Below the pieces are notes generated by a model that was not told where the DNA came from, searched no databases, and saw only the letters and a list, made by a program, of their open reading frames with translations. From Mesostigma viride (taxonomy: Eukaryota > Streptophyta > Mesostigmatophyceae > Mesostigmatales > Mesostigmataceae), in contig RPFO01000104.1 in assembly GCA_009746045.1 (NCBI GenBank), positions 6,750,621 to 6,814,620 of the forward strand: a DNA stretch of 64,000 bases, in the 5' to 3' direction. Positions 33,054-43,385 of this stretch are shown here, piece by piece; position 1 is the first letter of the stretch, and every line of letters starts with the position of its first letter. A program made the position numbers and the translations under genes.

Positions 33054-34654
33054 ATCATTTCAAAATTTCTCTTGAAAAACTTCTTAACACCAACATTGCT
33101 TCTGTAAAATTTGCTACACCCAAGTATGCCCCAGGGCAAGAACCCTGTGTGGCAGACTTGGTTCACAACCAAAAACTTCATCCCAACTCATTTGGATTGG
33201 GCAAGCATGATGTGGCTAAAATGTCTCCTCTTTCTTATGAACAGATAGAGCAAGACTGTCGCACACACATAGGATTCCTAAAATGGGTGGAGGCCTTTAA
33301 CAAGGCCAGGGAAGAATGGGTAGTGCCAGATCCTCTTAGTCCTTCTCATACTCCACCTGTCACACCTATTGACAAAAAGCCTGCAGGGTGCAAGCACTTG
33401 CGCCTGAAGTTTGTGTGTAAACATAAGCCAGCAGCAGATGGGTCAGTCATTTTCATGCTAGACCTTGTGTGACAGAGTTCAAGGGCACCACTGATCTGAC
33501 AGAGGCAGAGTTGTACACGCCAGGCATTCAGCAAACATCCCTAAAAATCTTGCTGTCTGTCTTTGTGGGTCATCTCAATGATGGGGATGACTATGTATGT
33601 AAGGCTACAGACATTAAAAGGGCTTTCCTGAAAGGCTCACCTGAGATAGCACAACAAGTGTGGCATGGTCAGGTGTATGTAGTCTCCACTCCCAGAGTTT
33701 GGGCAAAACACATCCCTCAGCAGTACCTGAAAGCTAACATAGGTGTTGAAGGGCTGCAATCAGCTCCTCGCATTTTCAGGATGTCAGCTCAGGCTGTGTT
33801 TGAAAAGCTAGGGGCTAGATATGATGACATAGACCCTTGCTTCTTTGTGGTCCCACACCCTCATGGCACTCACCTTTGTGTGGCATGGGGATGATCAGCT
33901 GATTGCTGGGCCAAGGCGTGCTGTAGATGATTTTATTCAACAAGTGTCACAGCATTTTGAGATTGGCAAGCAAGTAGAGCTGGGCACCACTGCCATAAAA
34001 TTTTGTGGCACAATGTTACAACTCCAGCAGCATCAAAACCAGTGGGTGTGTGCACTTTACTCTCCCAATGATTACATGCACAGCTGCTTGGAGGTTTTGC
34101 AAACAAAAATCAAACCTGGAGCCTGTCCTACCATTAGAGGCAAGCTGGGGTGGTTGTGCTCAACGTGTGCACCTCACCTGGCTGTGGTTAGCAGAGTTGA
34201 TGATGATGTCTTGATGCAAGTAGGTCACAAAGCCATCACCAAAACTCTCCAGGAAGGCCCTCCCCTTATCTTGCACTCCTTGGATCTCCACAAAACCATT
34301 CACATCCAAGCTATGATGGATAGTTCCATGGAGTCCAGGCAGATTACCAAGTTGCAGGCAAGGGAGTCAGGCTTGTATTTTGTGCAGAATGATGATGCAC
34401 CCTTGTCTCTCATTTCATGGTACAGCCGGTTGCATAGACGCAAGGCTGTCAGCAGCAATGCTGCTGAGTGCAGGGCAGTGGTGTCAGCAGTGCTTCATGC
34501 CAGGTACTTGAATCATGTGCTGGTTTGGTTGCAGATGCAAGCAGGCAGCAATGCTGGGGTGGTGGCACACTTGCTCACTGACACAGTCAGTCAGTCCTCA
34601 GTTTCCTTGCTAACCCCTATGCTGTGCACACTGATCTTGACTGGGTGGTCCTAA
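33035..34654 (+). pseudogene. Copia reverse transcriptase and RNase H, three frames
   Basis: Frame 1 (33035-33472) carries LHPNSFGLGKHDVAKMSPLS and HLRLKFVCKHKPAADGSV. Frame 2 (33469-33894) has CKATDIKRAFLKGSPE and a GVEGLQSAPRIFRM motif, equivalent to the DVKTAFL and LYGLKQAPR blocks of Copia RT. Frame 3 (33845-34654) has VWHGDDQLIAGPRRAVDDF, where the catalytic YVDD is GDD-like, then RNase H with QAMMDSS, SSNAAECRAVVSA and LLTD. At least two frameshifts separate these, so no active enzyme would be made. Confidence 0.8.
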
Positions 34655-35887
34655 ACAGGAGTCCACCTACTGGGAGTCCACCCGTCACGTGGAGGACAAA
34701 CACAACGCTGCTGATGCACTCACTAAAGTGCCTCAGCAGGCAGCTGACAATATCAGCTGTTGTACCACTTGATGAACCCCTATGGCAAGCAGGCAACCCT
34801 GCCCCATAGGGGGGACGCCTAGCAGGGTCCTGTTCACCAGGGCCGCCTAGGTCACCCAGTACCCCTTGGGCAGGTCCAAGGGGTAGGTTGTGGCTTCCAG
34901 CAAGGGGGGTTGGTTGGAGTCTGTTTTTCATACATCTGCGTGCCCTATGCCCAATAAAATCTGTTTTGATTTTTTCAACACCATGGAATTTCGTTATGCA
35001 CACCTTCATAGGTGGGCATGGGATGTATCTCACATTTTTCCACTAGGGCGTATGCCTTGGTGGATTGGCCTTGAGCTCAGTGGCTCAGGTGCCCCCATTC
35101 AAGTGGAGGGTCAAAGCTCCCTTGACAGGTGGTTACCCAGGACCCCAGTTCACTGTGGATCTCCTGGGCCACCTGGCCTACTGTTCAGTGGCAGTAAAGG
35201 CATGGGTGCTGTCATGTTGTCTAGTACAACGTGCTCAGCACAGGTGCAGGATGAAATATTCCTGTCACCTGTCACCAGGACTTCAGTCACCATGTGCAGG
35301 GCAGGGGTGGCTGGTCCCACACGTTGTGCAGGTGCAATGTGGCCAGGTCCAGGATGTCATAGTCCTGTCACCTGTCACTAGGACTTCAGCCCCCTCTGTG
35401 CAGGGCAGGGGTGGCTGGTCCTCACATGTTGTGCAGGTACAACATGGACAGTGCAGGGTGCAATAAACCTGTCCACTGTCACTCCTCAGGTTGCAGGTAA
35501 CCTGAGCTCAGTTGACCCAGCCTGGCTGGGTATTTTTCTCTGAGTGGGCGATGATGATGGAACAACATGGAACCTCTTAAACGGTTACCTTGGCATTTTT
35601 TACAATGGCTCTCTTGGCTGGTGATGCACTCCCTGGATAGGCAGACAGGCATAGCTATCTCCCTTGTGAGCTCGCGAGGAGGAGGAACTCCCCGGGCATG
35701 TTGAGCTAAACGTGATGCCATCACAAGTATTGCACGAGTTCTGGGGCCCATCTTTTTCAGTCCAGATGTTGCAGTATGGGTGTCAGTTGCTCAGCACCTC
35801 AGTCAGCTTGGAGTCAGTCTCCTAGCTGGGCAGGGTCAGCTAGGCTTGAAGTCGCTAGCCTTCAACCTGAAAGGAAAACATAATGGG
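34655..35887 (+). other. Copia 3' non-coding region with ~105-bp tandem repeat
   Basis: No ORF with protein-like features was found. At 35225-35470 two to three imperfect copies of a ~105-bp unit share CAGGATG...CCTGTCACCTGTCAC and GTGCAGGGCAGGGGTGGCTG. The region ends in a purine-rich stretch before the 3' LTR. Confidence 0.55.
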
Positions 35888-36345
35888 AGTTAGATGAGAT
35901 GCTTAGGCTGACACACGGATTTCCGGCCTGCGCGCCGCGTATTGCCTACCGCGGCTGAGCGGGACACCTCAGTACTGTACGGCAGGGTGTACGGTACTGA
36001 GGTGTCATGTGGACCGATGTGCGGTTAGTGCCAGACTGTTCCTAGGTGCTAGCTCGACCCGCCAGGTCCGGTGTAGCCGGGCCTGACGGGCCGAGTCTTA
36101 GCTGGTTGCTAGTGACGTGGTCGCATGGCATTGCAGTGTACAGTTGTCCACTGGCAGGTGCTGCAGTGAGCACCGCCATAGGCATATAGGCGTAGCACTG
36201 GGGAGTGCCGCAGCACCCGAGTTTGCCCAGACGTTCCATTCTGAGCCCTCAGCTTACACTACTCTCTCATTGTATTATTGCTAATACAACCATCATTCCA
36301 TTTCAGCTTCGGCAGTTGTCCATCGTCGTTAGACTCGATCCAACT
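35888..36345 (+). repeat. Copia 3' LTR
   Basis: 458 bp, same termini as the 5' LTR, followed directly by the GTGGA duplication and the rest of the chromovirus LTR. Confidence 0.9.
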
Positions 36346-36636
36346 GTGGAACGTGCATAAATGGTCACCAACGGTCCAACATGCTCGGGCCGACATGGCC
36401 CTCGCCTACAGATGCACAGGCAGCTGCACAGATGCACGCTGGTCCACTACATTCTACCAAAGGATAAGGACCACTAATAAAGTACGCGGCGCGGCGCCCA
36501 AAAGCACCCAATGTACCACAGTACTGTTACCAGGACAATAGTGTCCCAGTTGGAACTACACGTAAACCTAGGAACAACCGAGGCAAAGGACCTAATTTAC
36601 GTCCGTAACTACAACGAATTGTTACGCGACGTAACA
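36346..36636 (-). repeat. Chromovirus 5' LTR, outer part
   Basis: Continues the LTR from 24446 after the Copia element (GTGGAACGTGCATAAATGG onward) and ends CGTAACA, followed by the CACAC TSD at 36637-36641. Three substitutions against the 3' LTR were noticed. Confidence 0.9.
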
Positions 36637-36641
36637 CACAC

Positions 36642-37293
36642 ATTGCATAACAGAAGGCGTAGAAACAAGTGCAAACCTGCCTTTCAAGCCGTCCACAACG
36701 CGCGTGGATGAGTCTGGCTCCTTGTTTTCATGGTTCGCAGCGTACTGAAGGGCTTCCGCCATTTCCGGGACTCGGAACCAGGCCCTAATCCGATCCATCA
36801 GGGGGAAGTGCCTAACCTGGCGATGCGCTTTCCGCGAGTTGACGATGTCACCGTTTCTGTCAGTGTACGTCTCGTAGCGCGACAGCTTGCAAAGAGGGCA
36901 GCTCTTAGTAATCTTGTCCTTGTACAAGTAACCCTCGCATGGGCAGGCATCGTACACACGGTACCCCAAGCCCAAGCCTTTGATCACTTTCCGTGCCTTC
37001 GAGATACTGTCGGGCAGAGCGTTGCCCGCGGGGAGAACGTTTCCCAACAGCTTAAAGAGCTCATCAGCAAAGGTCTGAGGGCATGAGTTTTCCCCTGGCA
37101 TTAGCGTCAGCAATTGCAATGTAAACATCAAGGCCTTGCTCTCAGATCCCGGGTACAATGGCGTATCGTCCTTGACTCTGGCCACTGCTTCGTCATAATT
37201 TCTAGCAAACTGGCGTGCTGCATCCTCTCCACTGGCCGACCCGTCGTCAGGGTCCTCGGCCATGAATTCATCGACTGTCTGTCCTTGACGCAT
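36642..37293 (-). CDS. CACTA Tnp2-like transposase, N-terminal exon
   Basis: The exon encodes DTPLYPGSESKALMFTLQLL, NVLPAGNALPDSISKARKVI, YRVYDACPCEGYLYKDK and SCPLCKLSRYETYTDRNGD, then RKAHRQVRHFPLMDRIRAWF. This is the hallmark N-terminal block of Tnp2: LYPG, LP.GN.LP.S, LGL.Y..(I/V)DACP, C..C..SRY, and FPL..R....F. The CxxxC plus CPLC cysteines form the expected zinc-binding group. The exon is cut by the chromovirus insertion, whose TSD starts at 36637; the rest of the protein lies at 12.46-15.79 kb. A weakly supported upstream coding stretch (37746-37429, MASRLKLATGDLAAITAAGG) may be another 5' exon. Confidence 0.85.
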
Positions 37294-37943
37294 TTACAAT
37301 CTCTACATGGAGGGCCCGCATCGACCGTTGATGGTCAATGCCGGCCCTCCGTGGCTAACCAGTTGCCATTGGGATCACAAATCGAGCCACGCTGGGGCGT
37401 CTGCGCCAGTGAGACCACTGGCAGCTCACTAATCAACCGTGAGCATGAAGTCCGGCTCTGTCCACATTTCCAGGATTAACGCATCCAACATAATTTGGCG
37501 ATAAAACTCAGGAAGCCTGCAGGATGACCAATGAAACTGGACAATGTAGGTATCCATGGAGGAAGGGAAAGGAGATATCACGAAATTTGGCCAGCTAGCA
37601 TGTGTGTCGATGTAACTGTTCGGCTCGAGTCCGGTATCCATGGGTGGGTAGCAACCGACCTCCATCTTTCTGGTGCCTGCCTGCGTGCCACCCGCCGCCG
37701 TGATAGCCGCTAAGTCACCCGTTGCAAGTTTGAGTCTGCTCGCCAACGCTTTCGATGTCGTCGATCCCTTTTGATCAAACGGACATTTTCTCAGTCATTC
37801 AAATGGTAGATATTACGGTCATGCAGTGTACGGTAGTGTTGGTTAGTCACGGGCTCATTGGTAGATCAAGTCTACTGAAACGGTACAGCCTTAGCTCCTG
37901 AGGCCTCTGTACTTGTACCAAGCAGTACGGAGTTTAGCCGATC

Positions 37944-38018
37944 CGCACGCAGCCGCGCGGGGCGTGCGGGCCCCGCGCGCGGGGCGTGCGGTCCCCGCGC
38001 GGGGCGTGCGGTCCGGCC
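37944..38018. repeat. GC-rich short tandem repeat between the divergent CACTA genes
   Basis: Four or so copies of a GCGCGGGGCGTGCGG-type unit lie between the start of the Tnp2-like gene (leftward) and the second gene (rightward). It could be a shared promoter region; no box elements were identified. Confidence 0.4.
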
Positions 38019-38373
38019 GTTTGTGTAGCTGCCGTTGGTGGCTTTTGGCGAAAGACGTTCAAAAAATTTTTGCGCGGGATGCTTCCAGGTTCGTCGATCT
38101 GCTGAATCCAACGGCGGACAGAGGCAGGTGCAGTGCGTCATGTATACGTTGGCACCGTCTCCGTTCGCAAAACGGGGGGATTCCGGACTTAGCCAGCCTT
38201 GGTCATCTGCATGGTGGTGTGCGACCGAACGTTGTAAATGCCGAGAAGGGTAGCAGTGCTACGACCAGCTCACGTGTGCATGCAGTGCCGAGGAGTGGGA
38301 GCGATTTGATGCAAGAGCGACCGAAGAGGAAAAGCCGAAACAAAACGTCGGTCCCAAGGAATATGTGCGGACC

Positions 38374-40129
38374 TTAACCCCTAAATGGGCAGAAATACTG
38401 CCGATGCATCGGCTGTAACTTCACAATTTTGCAAACCAGATGCCATCCAACCCACCCATATCCAATGGCTGTCCTTGGGGGCCAAGCATGTCCATGAGTT
38501 GCCCTTCGGGTTGGTATATCACAACCTTACATATATGCAGGGTATTTCACTCTGCTGTAAGTAATTATATTTTTAATACATATATGCAGGGTAGGCCATG
38601 TATAACTGCCGTCAAAGTCAGGGGGGTCAAGACGAGCGTTTTCATTTTTGGTAGAATGTGCATTGTGAATTATGTTATGAGAGCTAGGCACCTACCACTT
38701 AAGGGATGATAAACAATTAGTTGCTGAACAGTTTGAGCCATTGGGGTCATCATTTGGGTGGGTATACCAGCAGTTACACCCAGTACAGCCCATAGGGGTA
38801 CCGGTGGTAAAAAGCAACCAAGGGGGTAGGGGTGGGCATACTACCTACTAATACCTACTAATATGGCCCCCAACCATGCCACACAATACATTTCCCTTCC
38901 ACAATGATGGGGAAACATAACTGCATCATCACACTGCCCTTACATGGCACCTATGTGCAGGTGCCACCTTGTCCATGCACGTAGGTAACGTGGTACGGAT
39001 ACCCTACGCAAGGCATGCATTCTAGGAGGCAGCCACCAACAAACTAGTGATTTTAAGCCTATTTCAGCCTGCCCTAGCAAGGATAAACTAGGCCTAAGCT
39101 GCTATAGCTTGCCAGGTGATGGCCAGCACACCTGGTGGCACATGCTGACAATGGGAAGCTTCTACTCACCGGTTACATGCTTGATGATGCCACAGAGACC
39201 AGCCAACTGCCTCACACTCATGCAATATGTGTGTGGGAAATGTATAACAAACATATATGGAGGTATTCAAACCCATACAGACTCTAAAACTTATCACCAT
39301 CACCCTGTGGCAGGTCAACTGACTGGTGGAAGCATCTAAGAAGGGTGTTTTAGAAAGGGGCCAGGCCAGGGTCAAGAAAGAGCATGAATAATGCAAAAAG
39401 AATGTGCTACACAAGCTAGAACGTATATATGAACGTCAAACATCGATAGGAAAACGATGCTTAAGCTTTACCAGGCATGGATGGCGTTACCTTGGCCCAG
39501 GCGGTGGCCGCAAAATGGCGCATTTCGGCACGCCAAAGTTGTGCAGCATGGTCGCTGGATTCGGCGATTTCTGGCCACCCTTGCACGTTTACGACTACTA
39601 TGTATCATAAAAAGTACAAAGAAACCAATATATCCTTTAAAATACGCCGGAAAGGTATTGCTGTCAACGTTTCTATCGTCCGGCCTGATCGCAGTTTTTT
39701 CCAGCAAGAACGCTGCCGACACCTATCAAATGGCATTCCCGCGAACCAAAAATTGGCCTGTATCATCTTTAGGACGTATAAAATCAATTTCCTGAGTTTG
39801 GTCAGAAAATTCGAACGAAAACGTAAATGCCATGCGTGGGCGCAAGCCGCCATGGCCAGGTCGTCGTTTTCCGGAATGCACGTTGTACGCGAAAAAGTAC
39901 CCTGACCCCTTGTACTTTGACCGACCAGAACACCTCTATAACTTTGTCAGAAGTATGCAAACCCTAGTACCATGCTGTGAGGAAAATTATAAACTTTCGA
40001 TCTTCTCAGCTAAACTTTTCCTAATTCTCAATAGTTTTCGCGGCATTTGGTCCCCCGAGAAGGGGCCGACGTGTCGGCTGTAACTCAGTTTTAGGCGGAA
40101 AATCGGCAGCCAGACCATTTAGGGGTTAA
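38374..40129. mobile_element. piggyBac-like non-autonomous element PB2
   Basis: TTAA at 38374-38377 and 40126-40129, with inverted ends CCCCTAAATGG/CCATTTAGGGG and further inner similarity around TGCCGA/TCGGCA. Excision to one TTAA restores the reading frame of the surrounding exon, as precise piggyBac excision would. No transposase ORF was recognised. It holds a 33-bp LINE-C tail insertion at 38545-38577. Confidence 0.8.
38545..38577 (+). mobile_element. 33-bp LINE-C 3'-end micro-insertion
   Basis: Flanked by a 16-bp TSD, ACATATATGCAGGGTA, at 38529-38544 and 38578-38593. The 33 bp equal the last bases of LINE-C (9116-9148). It is an extreme 5' truncation by target-primed reverse transcription. 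Confidence 0.85.
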
Positions 40130-41763
40130 GACTGCAAATAACGACCTTTGGCCGTGCATACCTGGTAGAGGGGTATGTCCTCAAGGAACAGGATGGCACC
40201 ATGGTGGATGCTCTCATTAACCGGGTAAAGAAGAGCTGCATAAACTTTCTAGAAACAGCTGTGGCTGACGACAACCGTGCCGAGCTGGATAAGTATGAGG
40301 CATCATGCTGGGTGCTAGACCCGACGACTGGTGAGCTCACCGCCCAGAAGCCCAAGGGCTCCAAACCCAAAGCCCTAAGTGTTGAAGAATTCGTGAAAAA
40401 GGAGCTGAGCCGGTGGCTAAGCAACTGCAGCTCCAAAAAGCGGTAGAGTGCTGGCGCCGAGGACAAGGATGATGACGGCGACCTGAAGGAAAATCGCCAA
40501 GCGCTAAGCGACGTGACGAACATGCCAAAGGTAATAACGCTATCTTTAGCTTCAGGAGTCTGCAAGCTTCTTGGTTTTTTCTTTCATCGCGGGTCTGCTG
40601 TTAACCGACTTCCCGAATGTTAACGTCCTTATTCCATGCCCCGCCCTCTGCTTGCAGGCAATTCCTGCTGCCAAGCCGGCGGCCAAGCCGGCGGCCAAGC
40701 CAGCGGCCAAGCCGGAGGTCAAGCCGGAGGTCAAGCCGGAGGTCAAGCCGGAGGTCAAGCCTGTGCAGCATGCCACAGGCATCCGAGCAGATGAAATTCG
40801 GAGACTCAGAGCTCGGCTCCAAGCCCTTGTCAGAGGAGGAGTTAGAGCAGGAAGTCGCAGGGTACGCGCCTCCACCTGTGGAGGTATCGGATGTGAGGCC
40901 GCCGCCTCCGGTGGCCAAGAAGGTTGTACCGCCGCCCCCTCCCGTTCCCAAGCAGCCTGTCATGCCGCCCCCTCCGGTGGCCAAGAAGGTTGTACCGCCG
41001 CCCCCTCCCGTTGGCACGCAGCCTGTCATGCCGCCCCCTCCGGTGCCCAGCAACGCTGTGCAGCCGTCCCCTCCGGTGCCCAACAACACCGTGGAGCCGC
41101 CCACTCCGGTGCCCAAGCTGGCCGACCTGCCAATGCCGGATGGTCTCCCGCCTGCTCGTGTGCCTGCCATCAAGCCAGATGTCTTCGAGCCCATCACGTC
41201 GCGCCCCGCCGTCAACAAGCCGGCCGCCAGCAACAAGCCGGCCGCCAGCAAGAAGCCGGCCGCCATCAAGAAGCCGGCTGCAAAGCGAAAGCTTCCTAGT
41301 GGTCCCATGGACTTGGGGCTTGCGCACTATCTGAGCACCTTACTGCCAACCGCGGTGGTTCAAGAGCGACCGGGCCCTGGTGGTTTCGGAGAAGCACTGC
41401 ACGGGGCCTTCGTGGCACAAAGGTACAAGTACGAGCGCGATGGGGCGCGGCCGGCTGCGTATGTTTGGGAGCCTGGCAAAGTGGTGGAGGTGAAGCCGAA
41501 GCTCAAGGCCCCTTACGGCACGCGGTTTGTGGAGCGCGATGGGGGCTCGCAAATGCTGTTTGTTGACTTTGCCACGATGCATTATGGTGACGCCGAGGGC
41601 AACGAGAATGCGTGGGTCCTTCTGGGCAACGTCACTGACGACGACCTTCGAGGCGCACGTGCGAAATTGAAGGAGAGTTGGGGGCCAGCAGAGGATCGAG
41701 AAGGAGGAGGTGTCGGATGAGTATGTACCGGCCAAGCGAGCGCGGGCGCCACCCAAGGAGAAG

Positions 41764-42141
41764 GCGTCTGCCGGTGCTCCCTCCGCGCCAGCGATCCCGC
41801 CTGCCTCTAGCTCTTCGACCGCAACGGCGTCTGCCGGTGCTCCCTCCGCGCCAGCGATCCCGCCTGCCTCTAGCTCTCCGGCCGCAACAGCGTCTGCCGG
41901 TGCTCCCTCCGCGCCAGCGATCCCGCCTGCCTCTATCTCTCCGGCCGCAACAGCGTCTGCCGGTGCTCCCTCCGCGCCAGCGATCCCGCCTGCCTCTAGC
42001 CCTTCGCCCGCAATGGCGTCTGCCGGTGCTCCCTCCGCGCCAGCGATCCCGCCTGCCTCTAGCTCTTCGACCGCAACGGAGTCTGCCGGTGCTCCCTCCG
42101 CGCCAGCGATCCCGCCTGCCTCTAGCTCTCCGGCCGCAACG
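41764..42141 (+). repeat. 63-bp coding tandem repeat, six copies
   Basis: Period 63 bp (21 codons), unit beginning GCGTCTGCCGGTGCTCCCTC. Copies start at 41764, 41827, 41890, 41953, 42016 and 42079 with a partial seventh. Encodes an Ala/Pro/Ser repeat in the second CACTA gene. Confidence 0.85.
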
Positions 42142-42849
42142 GCGTCTGCCGATGCTCCCTCCGCGCCAGATCTCACCGAGGCGGAACTGGAGCTTGCCGC
42201 GCTCAAGGCCATGATGGCAAAAGCGCAGCGGAAAGTTGAGCTGGAGCGGCAAGCAAAGGAGTCCCAGAGTCAGACTCCTGATCCGGTAATTTAGTGGAAT
42301 GTTTTTTCTGAAGCACGTTTTAGCTATGTAGTGATGTGGTGTTGTCACACCCAATTGCCATGTGCGTATATTTTTGTTACTCATGAATGTATGTATCACT
42401 CTCATGCTAGGTCATGCATCATACCCACAGGCATAACCCATTTCACCATAGGATGTTTTGCTGGGCAACAACTATCTGCCGTGCCTGACTGCCCCCCCCC
42501 CCCCTGCCTTGCTGCCCTTGTGTCCTCTTCAATGGTGGTGCTCTGTGTGCCTGCAGGCCTCCAGAGCCTGTGCTGGCAACTGTGTGGCTTTGTTCATGCA
42601 AAGAAGCATCATTGATCATGATGACACCTGAAGAAGAAGTAAATTAATTGGCTGGGCTTGATGCGGCCTGTGTTATTTCACAATGGTGTAAACGTATCGA
42701 TGAGACGCCCAATGTGGGGCTAAATCCTCATTGTAAATCAAGAGAGACAACTGTTAATGGGATGTATTATTATTTCTAATAAAGAATCCATTTGGAATGA
42801 TGGCCTGTTAAGCTGTTCTTAACAGTGCTTGTGTTGTAATGCTGGCAAA

Positions 42850-43225
42850 ATCTGCATTTTCCCCTTTTTTATCACTGTCATTTTTACCACTTTGTGGTAT
42901 TTTTTTACCACCCTCATTTTTACCACTTTGTGGCGTGTTTTTACCACCCTCACTTTTACCACTTTGTGGCGTGTTTTTACCACCCTCGCTTTTACCACTT
43001 TGTGGTATTTTTTACCACTTTGACAGTAAAGTGGTAAAACTGAGGTGGTAAAAGGTGGTAAAACGATTTTACCACCTGCTTTTCTCCTAGCGTTTTTCCA
43101 CCGTTTTACCACTTTTTACCACTTTTTACCACTTTTTACCACTTTTTACCACTTTTTCCCACTTTTTCCCACATTTTACCACTTTTTACCACCCACTTTT
43201 ACCACTTTTACCACTTTTACGGTTC
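42850..43225. repeat. CACTA right subterminal array
   Basis: Many copies of TTTTTACCAC and TTTTACCACTTTGTGG, partly palindromic with AAAGTGGTAAAA near 43025-43065, up to the terminal inverted repeat at 43228. Same motif as the left subterminal array. Confidence 0.75.
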
Positions 43226-43239
43226 CTGAGTTCCTAGTG

Positions 43240-43385
43240 CAGTTTGAAGCGATCGCGGAACGGGACCTCCGTCCCGTCGAGCAGGCGCGGCGCAGCGGTG
43301 GTCTACTGGAGGCAACAATTATCACCATCGCCTCAGTTTTGACACTTATCTAGCTCCAACCCCACCGCGACCATTCGGCTCCGGT
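43240..43385 (-). mobile_element. LINE-B copy B4, 5' part (other side of the CACTA)
   Basis: Minus-strand sequence matching 45080-45200 of B5 (SVKTEAI..., then LDGT.VPFRDRFKL). It continues the element interrupted at 11921. Truncated on its 5' side at about 43385, where B5 starts head to head. Confidence 0.75.

Larger units (their letters stand above)
24447..36345 (+). mobile_element. Ty1/Copia-type element, 11.9 kb with two hAT-like insertions
   Basis: TSD GTGGA at 24442-24446 and 36346-36350. Both LTRs are 458 bp (24447-24904, 35888-36345) with AGTTAG...CCAACT termini, and differ at about seven positions. gag, a Cys/His zinc-binding region, integrase, protease, then RT and RNase H follow in that order on the plus strand. 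A polypurine stretch (GAAAGGAAAACATAATGGG) precedes the 3' LTR. Without the hAT-like elements it is about 8.5 kb. Pol is broken by several frameshifts. Confidence 0.9.
15895..36636 (-). mobile_element. Ty3/gypsy chromovirus, RT-deleted, 20.7 kb with nested insertions
   Basis: LTRs (15895-16458, and 24169-24446 plus 36346-36636) start TGTTACG and end CGTAACA. Order on the minus strand: 5' LTR, PBS-like TGGTTCCGGAGG at offset 1, ORF0 with an RNase H1 N-terminal-like domain, gag with a zinc knuckle, protease, [no RT, RNase H or catalytic integrase], integrase C-terminus, chromodomain, a long ORF3, polypurine tract (TGGGGGGGGAGG), 3' LTR. Without the nested Copia and foldback it would be about 7.9 kb. 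The two LTRs differ at four positions by eye. Confidence 0.9.
38286..42294 (+). pseudogene. Second CACTA gene (TnpA-position), interrupted by PB2
   Basis: An exon starting after GCATGCAG encodes EEWERFDARATEEEKPKQ and reaches VRT at 38373. It continues in phase at 40130 with LRLQITTFGRAYLVEGY and LINRVKKSCINFLETAVADD once PB2 is removed to one TTAA. A TAG at 40444-40446 lies inside a frame that stays coding-like (AGAEDKDDDGDLKENRQALS) up to a donor AAG|GTAATA at 40530. The next exon (40657) begins AIPAAKPAAKPAAK and continues, after frame changes, through PPPPVAKKVV repeats, FGEALHGAFVAQRYKYERDG, six 63-bp repeats (AGAPSAPAIPPASSS), and LTEAELELAALKAMMAKAQR. It is a repetitive, charged protein in the place of TnpA, which binds the subterminal repeats. 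Function inferred only from position. Confidence 0.5.
11922..43239. mobile_element. CACTA (En/Spm) transposon, 31.3 kb with nested insertions
   Basis: The ends are perfect 12-bp inverted repeats CACTAGGAACTC (11922-11933 and, reversed, 43228-43239). Subterminal arrays of TACCACTTTTT and GTAAAAAGCC type lie inside both ends, as expected for sites bound by a TnpA-type protein. A Tnp2-like gene runs leftward (37.3 kb to 12.46 kb) and a second gene runs rightward (38.28 to 42.29 kb). Taking out the chromovirus and PB2 leaves roughly 8.8 kb. The flanks suggest a 2-bp CA duplication rather than the usual 3 bp, with some doubt because the left flank is diverged. Confidence 0.85.

Noticed and set aside
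33035-33060. Programmed frameshift between Copia integrase-protease and RT
   Set aside because: The overlap is short, and other unprogrammed breaks occur nearby (31140, 33470, 33880), so ordinary indels are the simpler explanation.
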